A DNA stretch of 64,000 nt from Nitrobacter sp035546855 (GTDB taxonomy: Bacteria > Pseudomonadota > Alphaproteobacteria > Rhizobiales > Xanthobacteraceae): positions 1-64,000 of the forward strand of contig DASZVY010000063.1 of assembly GCA_035546855.1 (NCBI GenBank), written 5' to 3'. Shown in pieces: positions 51,827-59,851 of the stretch. Within the stretch, counting starts at the first letter, position 1. The number at the start of each line of letters is the position of its first letter. Position numbers and translations under genes: made by a program. The notes below the pieces were generated by a model, which worked only from the letters and a program-made list of their open reading frames with translations, searched no databases and was not told the DNA's origin.

Positions 51827-52185
51827 CGTCACCTTGCCCGTACTTGCCAGCGGGATCGGATCGCCTCGGCGATGCGAAGCATCGTCCGGTGCGATCCGGG
51901 GAGAGCGGCACCATCTCGATCCCGTCATCAAGGCACGCCTTCCGCTCCGGTCCATGGGGAATCCTCCTCAGCGTCGCCGAACTGCCGAATTCGGCCGTCA
52001 CATCCCCACCGGCGCAACCGCCTCGATGCGTTAACGAATTTTTCCGGATTAACCCTGCCGGCGATGTCAAGAATTGAATTCCCCCTTGTTTCTGCCATGC
52101 TCGCGCCCAAAGCAGAGACGGGGAATCCTCGCCGCGCGGGCTCGGCCTCTGCGGTCGCGGGTGTCAGCTTGCTCAAAGGGGTCTC
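51827..52185. other. 359-bp gap with a GGATCGC/GCGATCC inverted repeat
   Basis: No gene is supported. At 51858-51897 an inverted repeat has outer arms GGATCGC/GCGATCC and an inner perfect stem GATGC-GAA-GCATC; it may act as terminator for the small secreted protein or be a diverged repeat. Further right, TTAACG and TTAACC (52032-52054) give an AT-rich patch that probably holds the promoter of the first ParA-like gene. Confidence 0.5.
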
Positions 52186-52947
52186 ATGGCGAAGCCAGCA
52201 GTGATTGTGGTCGGCGCGGACAAGGGCGGCGTCGGCAAGACCACGGTGTCGCGGACCGTGCTCGACTATTTCAGCGCCAACAACGTGCCGACCCGCGCAT
52301 TCGATACGGAATCGCCGCGCGGCACGCTGAAGCGCTTCCATCCCGACATCACCGAGATCGTCGACATGACGGCGACCGCGGACCAGATGAAGATCTTCGA
52401 CACGCTGAACACCGCCGAGGCCAGCGTCACCGTCATCGACGTGCGCGCCGGACTGCTATCTCCGGCGCTGGCCTCGCTGCGCGACATCGGCTTTCTCGAT
52501 GCAGCGAAGGCCGGGCAGATCACCTTCGCCGTATTCCACATCCTCGGCCCCTCGATCGCCTCGCTCGACGAGATCGCCGAGACCGCGAACTTCATGTCCG
52601 GCGCCAAATATTTCCTGGTGAAGAACTTCATCAACAACACCAGCTTCTTCGAATGGGACCAGGCGACATACAACTCGTACTTCCACAAGATCAAGGACGC
52701 GACCGAGATCACGATTCCGAAGCTCAACGAAATGGCCTACGAGCAGGTGGAAGTGTCGTCGGTGCCGTTCCTGAAATTCGTGGCCAACAAGGGCCCGAAG
52801 GACGATCCGGCGAACTACTCGTTCGTGCTGCGCGGTTATGTCCGCCACTGGCTCGCCAACGTGTGGAGCGAGTACGACCGCATCAAGCTCACCGACATCG
52901 TCGGCTCCAAGGACAAGGCGTCGCGCACGAGCGGAAGCGAGAAGTAG
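52186..52947 (+). CDS. ParA-like ATPase with canonical deviant Walker A motif
   Basis: 253 aa. VIVVGADKGGVGKTTVSRTVLDYF carries the ParA/MinD signature lysine (KGGVGKTT at about 13-20); FDTESPRGTLKRF would be the A' segment, and TVIDVRAGLLSP resembles the region of Walker B. The rest differs from chromosomal ParA, MipZ and MinD, so its cargo is unknown. An accompanying ParA-like gene (53147) lies 199 bp downstream across a REP copy. Segregation or positioning of an unidentified complex is inferred. Confidence 0.82.
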   Translation: MAKPAVIVVGADKGGVGKTTVSRTVLDYFSANNVPTRAFDTESPRGTLKRFHPDITEIVDMTATADQMKIFDTLNTAEASVTVIDVRAGLLSPALASLRDIGFLDAAKAGQITFAVFHILGPSIASLDEIAETANFMSGAKYFLVKNFINNTSFFEWDQATYNSYFHKIKDATEITIPKLNEMAYEQVEVSSVPFLKFVANKGPKDDPANYSFVLRGYVRHWLANVWSEYDRIKLTDIVGSKDKASRTSGSEK

Positions 52948-52964
52948 CTGAAACGCCTTTCGGC

Positions 52965-53055
52965 CGTCATCACCGGGCTTATCGCGGTGATCCACGTCTT
53001 TCTTTCGCATGCCAGTGCGAAGACATGGATGGCCGGAACAAGTCCGGCCATGACG
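52965..53055. repeat. REP-like palindrome family 1, copy 4
   Basis: CGTCATCACCGGGCTTATCGCGGTGATCCACGTCTT ... GAAGACATGGATGGCC ... GTCCGGCCATGACGG, described in parts; the left small hairpin has changed sequence but kept pairing (CACCG / CGGTG). It lies between the two ParA-like genes. A short tail GAGAGTTTATCGGCATCCTG (53090-53109) recurs after copy 5 as GAGAGTTTTTCAGCAGCCTG. Confidence 0.85.
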
Positions 53056-53146
53056 GAGTATGCGCGATTACGCATCGGAGAATGACGGTGGAGAGTTTAT
53101 CGGCATCCTGCTAGATCGGGATTGATTTTTTCTCGACTGAGCCCGC

Positions 53147-53815
53147 ATGTCCCGCACGCCCGTTTACATCATCTGCTCGCCGCGGCCCCAGGTCGGCAAG
53201 ACGCTGGTGGCGCGGCTGCTGACGGAGTTCTTGCGGCTGCAGCGCGGCGACGTGATCGCCTTCGACGTCAATCTGAAGGAGCCGTCGCTGCTCGACTTCC
53301 TGCCACGGCTGACCGAGACCGCCGAGATCGACGACACCTTCGGCAAGATGGCGCTGATGGACCGGCTGATCGTCAACGACGGCCTCGCCAAGGTCATCGA
53401 CCTCGGCTACCACGCCTTCGACGAACTGTTCCGGATGATCGACGAGATCGGCTTCTTCAAGGAAGCCGCCCGGCGGGGGGTGCGCCCCATCGTCCTTTTC
53501 ATCGCCGACATTGATCGCACCTCGGCCCGCGCGTACGCCATGCTGCGCGACCTGGTGCCACCGGACCTGCTCATCACCATCGACAACGAGTTCGTGGTGC
53601 GGGGCGAACTGCCGGAAGCCTGCGCCCACGGCCGCGTGCTGCCGATCGCGGCGCTGCCGATATTCCTGAAAACCTATATCGACCGCCTGACATTTTCCTT
53701 CACCGGCTATCTGCGCACGGAAAAGGACACCTCCACCGAACTGCACCAGTGGATTCGCAGGAACTATTCCAGCTTCCGTGAACTGGAAATGCAACTCGCG
53801 CAGCAGCGGGGGTGA
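53147..53815 (+). CDS. ParA-like P-loop ATPase with altered signature motif
   Basis: 222 aa. The P-loop is ICSPRPQVGKTLVARLL: the GKT is intact, but the ParA signature KGG is replaced by PRPQ, so the signature lysine is missing. VIAFDVNLKEPSLLDFLP corresponds to the A'/switch segment of the gene upstream (AFDTESPRGTLKRF), suggesting the two are distant paralogues. No DNA-binding domain. Function unknown; pairing with the canonical ATPase at 52186 suggests they work together. Confidence 0.8.
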   Translation: MSRTPVYIICSPRPQVGKTLVARLLTEFLRLQRGDVIAFDVNLKEPSLLDFLPRLTETAEIDDTFGKMALMDRLIVNDGLAKVIDLGYHAFDELFRMIDEIGFFKEAARRGVRPIVLFIADIDRTSARAYAMLRDLVPPDLLITIDNEFVVRGELPEACAHGRVLPIAALPIFLKTYIDRLTFSFTGYLRTEKDTSTELHQWIRRNYSSFRELEMQLAQQRG

Positions 53816-53833
53816 GGCGGCCGCCGCTCGGGT

Positions 53834-53911
53834 CGTCATGCCGGGCATCCACGCCTTAAATGCATCACGCGTTCAAGGACGTGGGTGGCCGGGACAAGCC
53901 CGGCCATGACG
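53834..53911. repeat. REP-like palindrome family 1, copy 5 (shortened left arm)
   Basis: CGTCATGCCGGGCATCCACGCCTT then loop, then AAGGACGTGGGTGGCCGGG and ACAAGCCCGGCCATGACGG. The left arm has lost its internal hairpin. In the convergent gap ParA-like / apt, directly followed by a half copy. Confidence 0.8.
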
Positions 53912-53937
53912 GAGAGTTTTTCAGCAGCCTGCTCTAA

Positions 53938-53973
53938 GGACGTAGATCGCCGGGACCAGGCCCGGCCACGACG
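53938..53973. repeat. REP-like palindrome family 1, half copy 6
   Basis: Right arm only: AAGGACGTAGATCGCCGGG then ACCAGGCCCGGCCACGACG. It is 27 bp after copy 5 in the same orientation, so the two probably arose from a tandem event. Confidence 0.7.
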
Positions 53974-53998
53974 TCGTGACGATCGTTGGCTTTCCTGC

Positions 53999-54538
53999 TC
54001 AATGCCCGCCGAAGGCCATCAGCGTCCGCACCGGCACGTCCATGGCGCGCAGCTTGGCGGCGCCGCCGAGGTCCGGGAGATCGATGATGAAGCAGGCGGC
54101 GCAGACCTCCGCGCCGATCTGGCGCAACAGCTTGACCGCGCCTTCTGCAGTGCCGCCGGTGGCGATCAGGTCGTCGACCAGAATGACGCGCTCGCCCCTG
54201 GCGATGGCGTCGACGTGCATCTCCATTTCATCGGTGCCGTATTCGAGGGCATAGGCCATCCGCACGGTCTGGTGCGGCAGCTTGCCCTTCTTGCGGATCG
54301 GCACGAAGCCGGCCGACAACTGATGTGCCACCGCGCCGCCGAGGATGAAGCCGCGCGCCTCGATGCCCGCGACCTTGTCGATCTTCGCGCCGGCCCAGGG
54401 ATGCACCAGTTGGTCGACCGCGCGACGGAAGGCGCGCGCATCGCCGAGCAGCGTGGTGATGTCGCGGAACATGATCCCCGGCCTGGGATAGTCCGGAATG
54501 GTGCGAATGGCGCTCCGCAGATCGTCTTCGAAAGTCAT
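53999..54538 (-). CDS. apt: Adenine phosphoribosyltransferase
   Basis: 179 aa from the ATG at 54538, with GGAGAG 7-8 bases upstream; the frame upstream is non-conserved. Apt features: IRTIPDYPRPGIMFRDITTLLGD, VAGIEARGFILGGAVA, and the PRPP-binding loop RVILVDDLIATGGTAEGAV. Salvages adenine to AMP. Convergent with the ParA-like gene; trpE(G) lies upstream on the same strand, 160 bp away. Confidence 0.96.
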   Translation of the reverse strand: MTFEDDLRSAIRTIPDYPRPGIMFRDITTLLGDARAFRRAVDQLVHPWAGAKIDKVAGIEARGFILGGAVAHQLSAGFVPIRKKGKLPHQTVRMAYALEYGTDEMEMHVDAIARGERVILVDDLIATGGTAEGAVKLLRQIGAEVCAACFIIDLPDLGGAAKLRAMDVPVRTLMAFGGH

Positions 54539-54697
54539 CAAATGTCTCTCCATTTGTTCGTGCCCCGGACGCGGCGCATCACGACGTGGTGCGCCGCAGA
54601 GCCGGGCCGTTCCGGATTCGGCATTTGCGACGATCCCGGTTCTGCGAAGCGGCGTTACACGCCGCATCGCGCCCGGGACACCTGGAAGCTGGATTGC

Positions 54698-56854
54698 TCA
54701 CGCCTGCCCCAGGCGGAATGCGTTCTCGACGATGCGCAGGCCGACCTCGCCGCCGAGCGACATCAGCGACTCCGGATGAAACTGCACGCCGCCGACCGGC
54801 AACGCCTTGTGCTCGATCGCCATCGCCACGCCGTCGTCGGTCGTCGCCGTCACCTCAAGCACATCAGGCAAGCCGTCGCGCTCGACATAGAGCGAGTGAT
54901 AGCGGCCGATGACGATCTCGTTCGGCAGGTTCTGCATCAGCCGCCCGCCGCGATTCTGCACGCGCGACGGACGTCCGTGGGCGGGCTGCGCGAGTTGCCC
55001 AAGCTTGCCGCCAAAATATTCGCCGATCGCCTGCACGCCGAGGCAGACGCCGAACACCGGCAGCTTCTTCGCCAGCGCGGTCTCAATGGTTTTGGCGATG
55101 CCAAAATCCTCCGGCCGTCCCGGTCCCGGCGACAGCACCAGCAGGTCGTAGCCCTGCTTGCCGAGCATCTCCTGCGCATGGACGTGGCGCACCACGGTCA
55201 CGCTCGCGCCGACCTGACGGAAATAGTCCGCCAGCATGTGCACGAAACTGTCGTCGTGATCGATCAAAAGCACGCGCTTGCCCGAGCCGGTGGCGTCCGG
55301 CGCCACCGTCGAGAGCGGTTTCGGCGCGTCGCCGCGCAGCGCCTGGAACAGCGCCGCCGCCTTGGTCTGGCACTCGCGGTCCTCAAGCTCGGGCTTGCTG
55401 TCGAACAGGCAGGTGGCCCCGACGCGCACTTCAGCCAAACCGTCCTTCATGCGGATGGTGCGGATGGTGAGGCCAGTGTTGATCGAGCCGTCGAAGCCGA
55501 CGACACCGAATGCGCCGGCATACCAGCGGCGCGACGAGCGTTCGTGATCCTCGACGAACTGCATCGCCCACAATTTCGGCGCACCGGTCACGGTCACGGC
55601 CCAGGCGTGGGTCAGGAAGGCGTCGAGCGCGTCGAAACCGGGGCGCAGCACGCCTTCGACGTGATCGACAGTGTGAAACAGCTTCGAGTAGGTCTCGATC
55701 TGGCGGCGGGCGAGCACCTTGATGGTGCCGGGCATGCAGATGCGCGCCTTGTCGTTGCGGTCAACGTCGGTGCACATGTTGAGCTCGAACTCGTCTTTCT
55801 CCGAGTTGAGCAATTCGCGGATCTGCTCGGCGTCGCCGATGGCGTCGGCGCCGCGCGCGATGGTGCCGGAGATCGGACAGGTCTCGATCCGCCGCCCGTC
55901 CGAGCGCACGAACATCTCCGGCGACGCAGACACGAGGAACTCGCCATCGCCGAGATTGACCAGCCCGCCATAGGGCGACGGGTTGATGCGGCACAGCCGC
56001 TGAAACACCTCCGCCGGCGACCGCTCGCAGGGCTCGGCGAACAGTTGCCCCGGCACGGCCTCGAACAGATCGCCGCGCGCGAACGCCGCGCGCGCGGTCT
56101 CGACCGTCGCCTGATATTCGCCGGGCGCGTGATCGGCAAACCCCTGACGCGGCGTCTTGGCATAGACACTGGCTGCCGTGTCGTGCGGCAGGCCGTTCGT
56201 GAACTTGCCGTTCCACGCGAAATCGTAAGCCAGCACCACGCCCCGCCCGGTGGCGCGGTCATAGGCCAGCAGGCGATCGGGCACATAGAGCACGATGTCG
56301 CGCTGGTCGGCCTCGCGCGCGCGCTTCTGCACGAGGTCTTCCATCTGGAACACAAGGTCGTAGGCAAATGCGCCATAAAGGCCGAGCAGCGGATCGGCAT
56401 TGGAAGCGAACGCCGCCACCAGCGCCCGCACCAGCGACATCACGCTGGCGCGGCGGGTGCGCTGATCCTCCTCAACGGGCGCAGCACCGCGCACGATATG
56501 GCCGGACAGGCGGCGCGCGGTCTTCTCGGTGATGACAGCGCTGGGTTCGTTGAGGGTCTCGCCGAGGAAGGCGATCAGCACCTCGCCCCGGGCGTTGGTG
56601 GCCGCGATGGAAAAATTCAGCCCCGTGGTTTCGATCTTGAGCGGCGGATCGGCAAAGCCGAGATCGAAGCTCTCGTAGCGTCCAGGCACCGTGGTGCCCG
56701 ATGACAGCACCACGCCGCGGCGGCGGTCGAGCAGGTCGATCAGGTCGTCGAGCCGGCTGCCGCCGGTGAAATGTTCGACCGAACGGGCGATCGCGAGGCC
56801 GCTCGCGGCCCGGTAGTCGCTCTGCGCGGGAAGGGAAAACACGGTCCTGTTCAT
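54698..56854 (-). CDS. trpE(G): Anthranilate synthase, fused components I and II (TrpE(G))
   Basis: 718 aa. Residues 1-505 are the chorismate-binding component I (LFEAVPGQLFAEPC, RINPSPYGGLVNLG, LVSASPEMFVR, CPISGTIARG, DEFELNMCTDVDRNDKAR, TVTGAPKLWAMQ). A linker joins this to a glutamine amidotransferase domain (from about 525: RVLLIDHDDSFVHMLADYF) with catalytic Cys in GVCLGVQAIGEYFGG and His-Glu in VQFHPESLMS. The fusion is typical of Rhizobiales. First enzyme of tryptophan synthesis. Controlled by the trpL attenuator immediately upstream (56899-57018). Confidence 0.97.
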   Translation of the reverse strand: MNRTVFSLPAQSDYRAASGLAIARSVEHFTGGSRLDDLIDLLDRRRGVVLSSGTTVPGRYESFDLGFADPPLKIETTGLNFSIAATNARGEVLIAFLGETLNEPSAVITEKTARRLSGHIVRGAAPVEEDQRTRRASVMSLVRALVAAFASNADPLLGLYGAFAYDLVFQMEDLVQKRAREADQRDIVLYVPDRLLAYDRATGRGVVLAYDFAWNGKFTNGLPHDTAASVYAKTPRQGFADHAPGEYQATVETARAAFARGDLFEAVPGQLFAEPCERSPAEVFQRLCRINPSPYGGLVNLGDGEFLVSASPEMFVRSDGRRIETCPISGTIARGADAIGDAEQIRELLNSEKDEFELNMCTDVDRNDKARICMPGTIKVLARRQIETYSKLFHTVDHVEGVLRPGFDALDAFLTHAWAVTVTGAPKLWAMQFVEDHERSSRRWYAGAFGVVGFDGSINTGLTIRTIRMKDGLAEVRVGATCLFDSKPELEDRECQTKAAALFQALRGDAPKPLSTVAPDATGSGKRVLLIDHDDSFVHMLADYFRQVGASVTVVRHVHAQEMLGKQGYDLLVLSPGPGRPEDFGIAKTIETALAKKLPVFGVCLGVQAIGEYFGGKLGQLAQPAHGRPSRVQNRGGRLMQNLPNEIVIGRYHSLYVERDGLPDVLEVTATTDDGVAMAIEHKALPVGGVQFHPESLMSLGGEVGLRIVENAFRLGQA

Positions 56855-56905
56855 GGGATCCTCTTACGAGACTTGCGGAGGGAGCGCCACACAGGACAAA
56901 CGAAG

Positions 56906-56932
56906 AGGGCCGTCGGTCTGCATGACGGCCCT
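56906..56932 (-). terminator. trp attenuator terminator hairpin
   Basis: On the minus strand AGGGCCGTC - 9-base loop - GACGGCCCT, followed by CTTCGTTTGT. It lies between trpL and trpE(G). A competing stem CCACCTT-CTA-AAGGTGG (56965-56981) begins two bases after the tandem Trp codons, and its 3' half (GTGGCC) can pair with GGCCGT of the terminator, giving the usual terminator/antiterminator switch. Confidence 0.85.
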
Positions 56933-56970
56933 TGACGATCAAAATTCGAGTAAAATCGCACCGGCCACCT

Positions 56971-57018
56971 TTAGAAGGTGGGCCACCAACGACGGGACGG
57001 GCGGGCAACGGTGTTCAT
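56971..57018 (-). CDS. trpL: trp leader peptide with tandem Trp codons
   Basis: 15-codon frame MNTVARPSRRWWPTF ending TAA, with two adjacent TGG codons at 56983-56988. It sits 117 bp before trpE(G). A ribosome stalled at the Trp codons would cover the first half of the stem at 56965-56981, free its second half and prevent terminator formation. No ribosome-binding site is visible and the ATG lies 7 bases after a -10 element, so the mRNA probably starts at the A of the ATG (leaderless), as described for the Sinorhizobium meliloti trp leader. The terminated short RNA may act as an sRNA, as reported there. Confidence 0.88.
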   Translation of the reverse strand: MNTVARPSRRWWPTF

Positions 57019-57024
57019 GGCGGG

Positions 57025-57053
57025 AAGACATCACCGCCACGGCGGGATGTCAA
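57025..57053 (-). promoter_or_regulatory. Sigma-70-type promoter of trpL-trpE(G)
   Basis: TTGACA (57053-57048) - 17 bp - TGTCTT (57030-57025). The -35 is a perfect consensus and its TGA is the stop codon of the upstream GNAT gene (57052-57050). The spacing from the -10 places the start of transcription at the A of the trpL ATG (57018). Confidence 0.75.
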
Positions 57054-57556
57054 GGCCGTTCGCGCCCGGTCCTGAACCGCTTCTGCATCGGGTAGGACGA
57101 GGTCGTGCCGAACTTGCCCTTCGGCGGCCCCACCTGCTCATACCCGGCGGCGAGGTAGAAACGCCGCGCGGTCTCCGTGCTGATGAGGCGAACGCTGTCG
57201 TGGCCGAAGTCGCGCGCCGTCACCTCGAGTTGCGCCAGCATGGCGCGGCTGACGCCCCGGAACCGGACATCGGGAGAGACGTAGTTCAGGGTGATCTCGC
57301 CATCGGTCCGCACCGCGCCGACCGCGAGCACGGTGTTGGCGTCATCGACCGCGACATAGACCCGATTGCCGACGTCGGCGATCCAGGCCGTGACGTTCTC
57401 CGGCGTCTTGCTGGCGAGCCACTGGTCCAGGATCACGGGATCGTCATGATGGTCCGCGCCGCAAAGGCCAACGATCGAACGCCGCATGACCTCGCAAGCC
57501 CCGGCGGCGTCACTGAAACGGGCACGGCGAATCACGATGCGATCCTCCCGCTCCAC
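57050..57556 (-). CDS. GNAT-family N-acetyltransferase
   Basis: 168 aa from a GTG at 57556, chosen because AGGAG lies 8 bases upstream and the fold starts at once (VEREDRIVIRRARFSDAAGACEVMRRS); an ATG at 57574 lacks a ribosome-binding site. GNAT core: VYVAVDDANTVLAVGAV, EITLNYVSPDVRFRGVSRAMLAQLE (acetyl-CoA loop R-RGVS-A-L) and ARRFYLAAGYEQVG. Substrate unknown. The stop codon is embedded in the -35 of the trp promoter. Divergent from the dioxygenase-like gene. Confidence 0.88.
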   Translation of the reverse strand: MEREDRIVIRRARFSDAAGACEVMRRSIVGLCGADHHDDPVILDQWLASKTPENVTAWIADVGNRVYVAVDDANTVLAVGAVRTDGEITLNYVSPDVRFRGVSRAMLAQLEVTARDFGHDSVRLISTETARRFYLAAGYEQVGPPKGKFGTTSSYPMQKRFRTGRERP

Positions 57557-57646
57557 CAGGTTTCTCCTCGTCATGGGATGAAGGGCTGGTTCTGCCAGCC
57601 ATCTTGGCGCAAACTTGAGCAACACAGATAAACATGGAGACGCCCG

Positions 57647-58642
57647 GTGACATTGCAAGCGTTAGGCTATGTCGGCTTCGGGTCGCGTGCGCTCGACGAC
57701 TGGCGGCAATTCGGCACGGGCCTCGTCGGCCTGCAGGCCGTCGAACGCGGCAACTCGTTGCTTGCGTTCCGCATGGACGACCGCAAGCAACGTCTCGTGG
57801 TGGACCGCGCGTTGCCGGAGGGCGAGCGTTTCTTCGGTTGGGAGATCGCCGACGCGGCGGCGCTGGACGCGCTCGCGGCGAAGCTCGACACAGCCGGCAT
57901 CGCGGTCACGGCGGGGCCTGCTGCGCTGGCCGATGCGCGCCGCGTCGCTGCCTTGATCTCGTTTCGCGATCCTGCCGGCAACCGGCTGGAAGCGTTCTAC
58001 GGTGCGGAGATCGATTCCACGCCGTTCAAGCCCGGACGCTCGATCTCCGGCTTTCGCACCGGGCCGCTCGGCCTCGGCCACGCTGTGCTGACGGTTGAGC
58101 GGATCGACACGGTGATGTCGTTCTATATGGACCTGCTCGGCTTCGGCCTCAGCGACTACATGGAGAAGCCGTTCCGCGCCTACTTCTTCCACATCAACGC
58201 GCGGCATCACAGCCTCGCGCTCATCGAGACCGGCAACAACGGCATGCATCATCTGATGGTGGAGTTGTTCTCGCTCGACGATGTCGGCCAGTGCTACGAC
58301 GTGGCGCAGGCGGGCGAGAACCGCGTCAACGTCACGCTCGGACGCCATACCAACGACCTCATGACCTCGTTCTATGCCCGAACGCCATCGTCCTTCATGG
58401 TCGAATGCGGTTGGGGCGGGCGCGACATCGACCCCGCGACGTGGAAACCGGTCGAACTCACCGACGGTCCGAGCCTGTGGGGCCACGAACGGGTGTGGCT
58501 GTCGCCGCAGGATCGCGAACTGGCGCGCGAAATGCGGATGCGCGCGGCCACCGAAGGCCGCCGCGCGCCGGTGCAGGTGATGGACGGCAATTTCACGCGG
58601 CTTTCTGGCGCCTGCCCCTGGTGGGATGGCGTCAGGAGCTGA
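57647..58642 (+). CDS. VOC-family protein, extradiol (type I) dioxygenase-like
   Basis: 331 aa from a GTG at 57647 with GGAGA 7 bases upstream. Two vicinal-oxygen-chelate domains. The C-terminal domain carries the 2-His-1-Glu iron ligands in the order seen in BphC-type 2,3-dihydroxybiphenyl dioxygenases: LGLGHAVLTVERIDT, NNGMHHLMVELFS and SSFMVECGWGGRDID. Overall length and layout also fit. Probably cleaves a catechol-type ring meta to the hydroxyls; the real substrate is unknown and no meta-cleavage hydrolase is nearby. Confidence 0.9.
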   Translation: MTLQALGYVGFGSRALDDWRQFGTGLVGLQAVERGNSLLAFRMDDRKQRLVVDRALPEGERFFGWEIADAAALDALAAKLDTAGIAVTAGPAALADARRVAALISFRDPAGNRLEAFYGAEIDSTPFKPGRSISGFRTGPLGLGHAVLTVERIDTVMSFYMDLLGFGLSDYMEKPFRAYFFHINARHHSLALIETGNNGMHHLMVELFSLDDVGQCYDVAQAGENRVNVTLGRHTNDLMTSFYARTPSSFMVECGWGGRDIDPATWKPVELTDGPSLWGHERVWLSPQDRELAREMRMRAATEGRRAPVQVMDGNFTRLSGACPWWDGVRS

Positions 58643-58755
58643 CCATGCGATTCATCCTATGCTGGATCGCAGCGGGCGATTCTTGACCCCCCGCAAGAGT
58701 GGGCGAGGGAGCGCGTCGTGTTTTCATCACGCGCTTCCATCAAATGAGAACCGCT

Positions 58756-59235
58756 TCAGCCGCCTGCCTCCGCATCCCGCTTGAAGATCGTGAGCTCGAG
58801 GTGGCCGACGCCCTCCTCCACCACGTCCCAGCCAAGACTTTCATACAGCGAGCGCCGCGCCGGACGCGCGGTGAGAAACACGCGCGGCACGCCGAGGCTG
58901 AACGCATGATCGGCCGCATGCGCGATCAGCCGGCGGCCGAGGCGCTGCGAGCGGTATTGCGGCTCGATCCAGACCGCCGCAACCCACGGCGTGTATTGCG
59001 GCCGCTCGTCGAGGTCGGACGCGATCACCGAGGCCGTTCCGGCGAACACATCGCCGTCATGGGCGACGAACGCCCGCGGCATCCGCGCCGCCGCGACGGT
59101 TTCCGCCACCCGCGCCGCGATATAGTCCAGCGGAACGCCGTGCGGCTCCCACCAGGCGCGCCAGATGCGGTCTGCCACGCTCGCCGTGAATTCCGGCCTG
59201 TCGCGGAGGTTCGAGATGCTGATGGTCGCGTTCAT
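58756..59235 (-). CDS. GNAT-family N-acetyltransferase
   Basis: 159 aa from the ATG at 59235 (MNATISISNLRDRPEF); an ATG at 59253 is possible. GNAT features: MPRAFVAHDGDVFAGTASVIASD, AAVWIEPQYRSQRLGRRLIAHAADHA (acetyl-CoA loop) and RSLYESLGWDVVEE. Substrate unknown. Divergent from the PEBP-like gene across 108 bp. Confidence 0.88.
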   Translation of the reverse strand: MNATISISNLRDRPEFTASVADRIWRAWWEPHGVPLDYIAARVAETVAAARMPRAFVAHDGDVFAGTASVIASDLDERPQYTPWVAAVWIEPQYRSQRLGRRLIAHAADHAFSLGVPRVFLTARPARRSLYESLGWDVVEEGVGHLELTIFKRDAEAGG

Positions 59236-59343
59236 TGGTTTCCGCATACGCAACCATCAAAACCGCGTCAATCGAGCTCCCACGTTTGCTTCACCGGCGG
59301 GACGCGATAGTCTTACCGCATCAGGAAAACCGGGAGAGCAGCG

Positions 59344-59841
59344 ATGGCGTTCAAGGTCGTGAGCGATAGTTTCAAGGACGGCGACTACCTCGGCAGGGAT
59401 CATATCCTGTCGGCCGATTTCGGTTTCGGATGCGCGGGCGGCAACCAGTCGCCGCATCTGCGCTGGAGCGGCGCGCCCGAGGGCACCAAGAGCTTCGCCA
59501 TCACCTGCTTCGACCCGGACGCGCCGACCGGCAGCGGCTTCTGGCACTGGGTGGTGGTGAACATCCCCGCCGACGTCACCGAACTCGCGCTCGATGCCGG
59601 CAACCCCAAGAGCGGCAAGCTGCCGAAAGGCGCGCTGCAGACCCGCACCGACTTCGGCGCGGCCGGCTATGGCGGTCCCTGCCCGCCCGAGGGCGACCAT
59701 CCGCACCGCTATTTCTTCACCGTGCATGCGGTGGGCGGCGACATCAACGCCAATGCCGATACCTCGGCGGCGGTGGTCGGCTTCCAGCTCCATTTCAACA
59801 CGCTGGCCAAGTCGGCGGTGATGGGCCTGTTCAAGCGCTGA
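59344..59841 (+). CDS. YbhB/YbcL-family (PEBP, Raf kinase inhibitor-like) protein
   Basis: 165 aa, the full family length. DGDYLGRDHILSADFGFGCAGGNQSPHLRWSGAPEGTKSFAITCFDPDAPTGSGFWHWVVVNIP contains the PEBP ligand-pocket motif (DPDAP-GSGFWHWVV), followed by YGGPCPPEGDHPHRYFFTVHA. Cytoplasmic, no signal peptide; ligand unknown. Followed by a palindromic repeat and a strong bidirectional terminator shared with fbcH. Confidence 0.94.
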   Translation: MAFKVVSDSFKDGDYLGRDHILSADFGFGCAGGNQSPHLRWSGAPEGTKSFAITCFDPDAPTGSGFWHWVVVNIPADVTELALDAGNPKSGKLPKGALQTRTDFGAAGYGGPCPPEGDHPHRYFFTVHAVGGDINANADTSAAVVGFQLHFNTLAKSAVMGLFKR

Positions 59842-59851
59842 GGGCCGTTTT

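Noticed and set aside
52186..53815. Chromosomal parAB or MipZ
   Set aside because: No ParB, no parS-like sites, and outside the P-loop the sequences differ from ParA, MinD and MipZ.
34286..53973. CRISPR array
   Set aside because: The repeats are dispersed palindromes of about 90 bp in separate gaps, with no regular spacers and no cas genes.
53885..56704. 939-codon plus-strand frame across apt and trpE(G)
   Set aside because: Antisense to two well-identified enzymes; His/Arg/Glu-rich translation without motifs.
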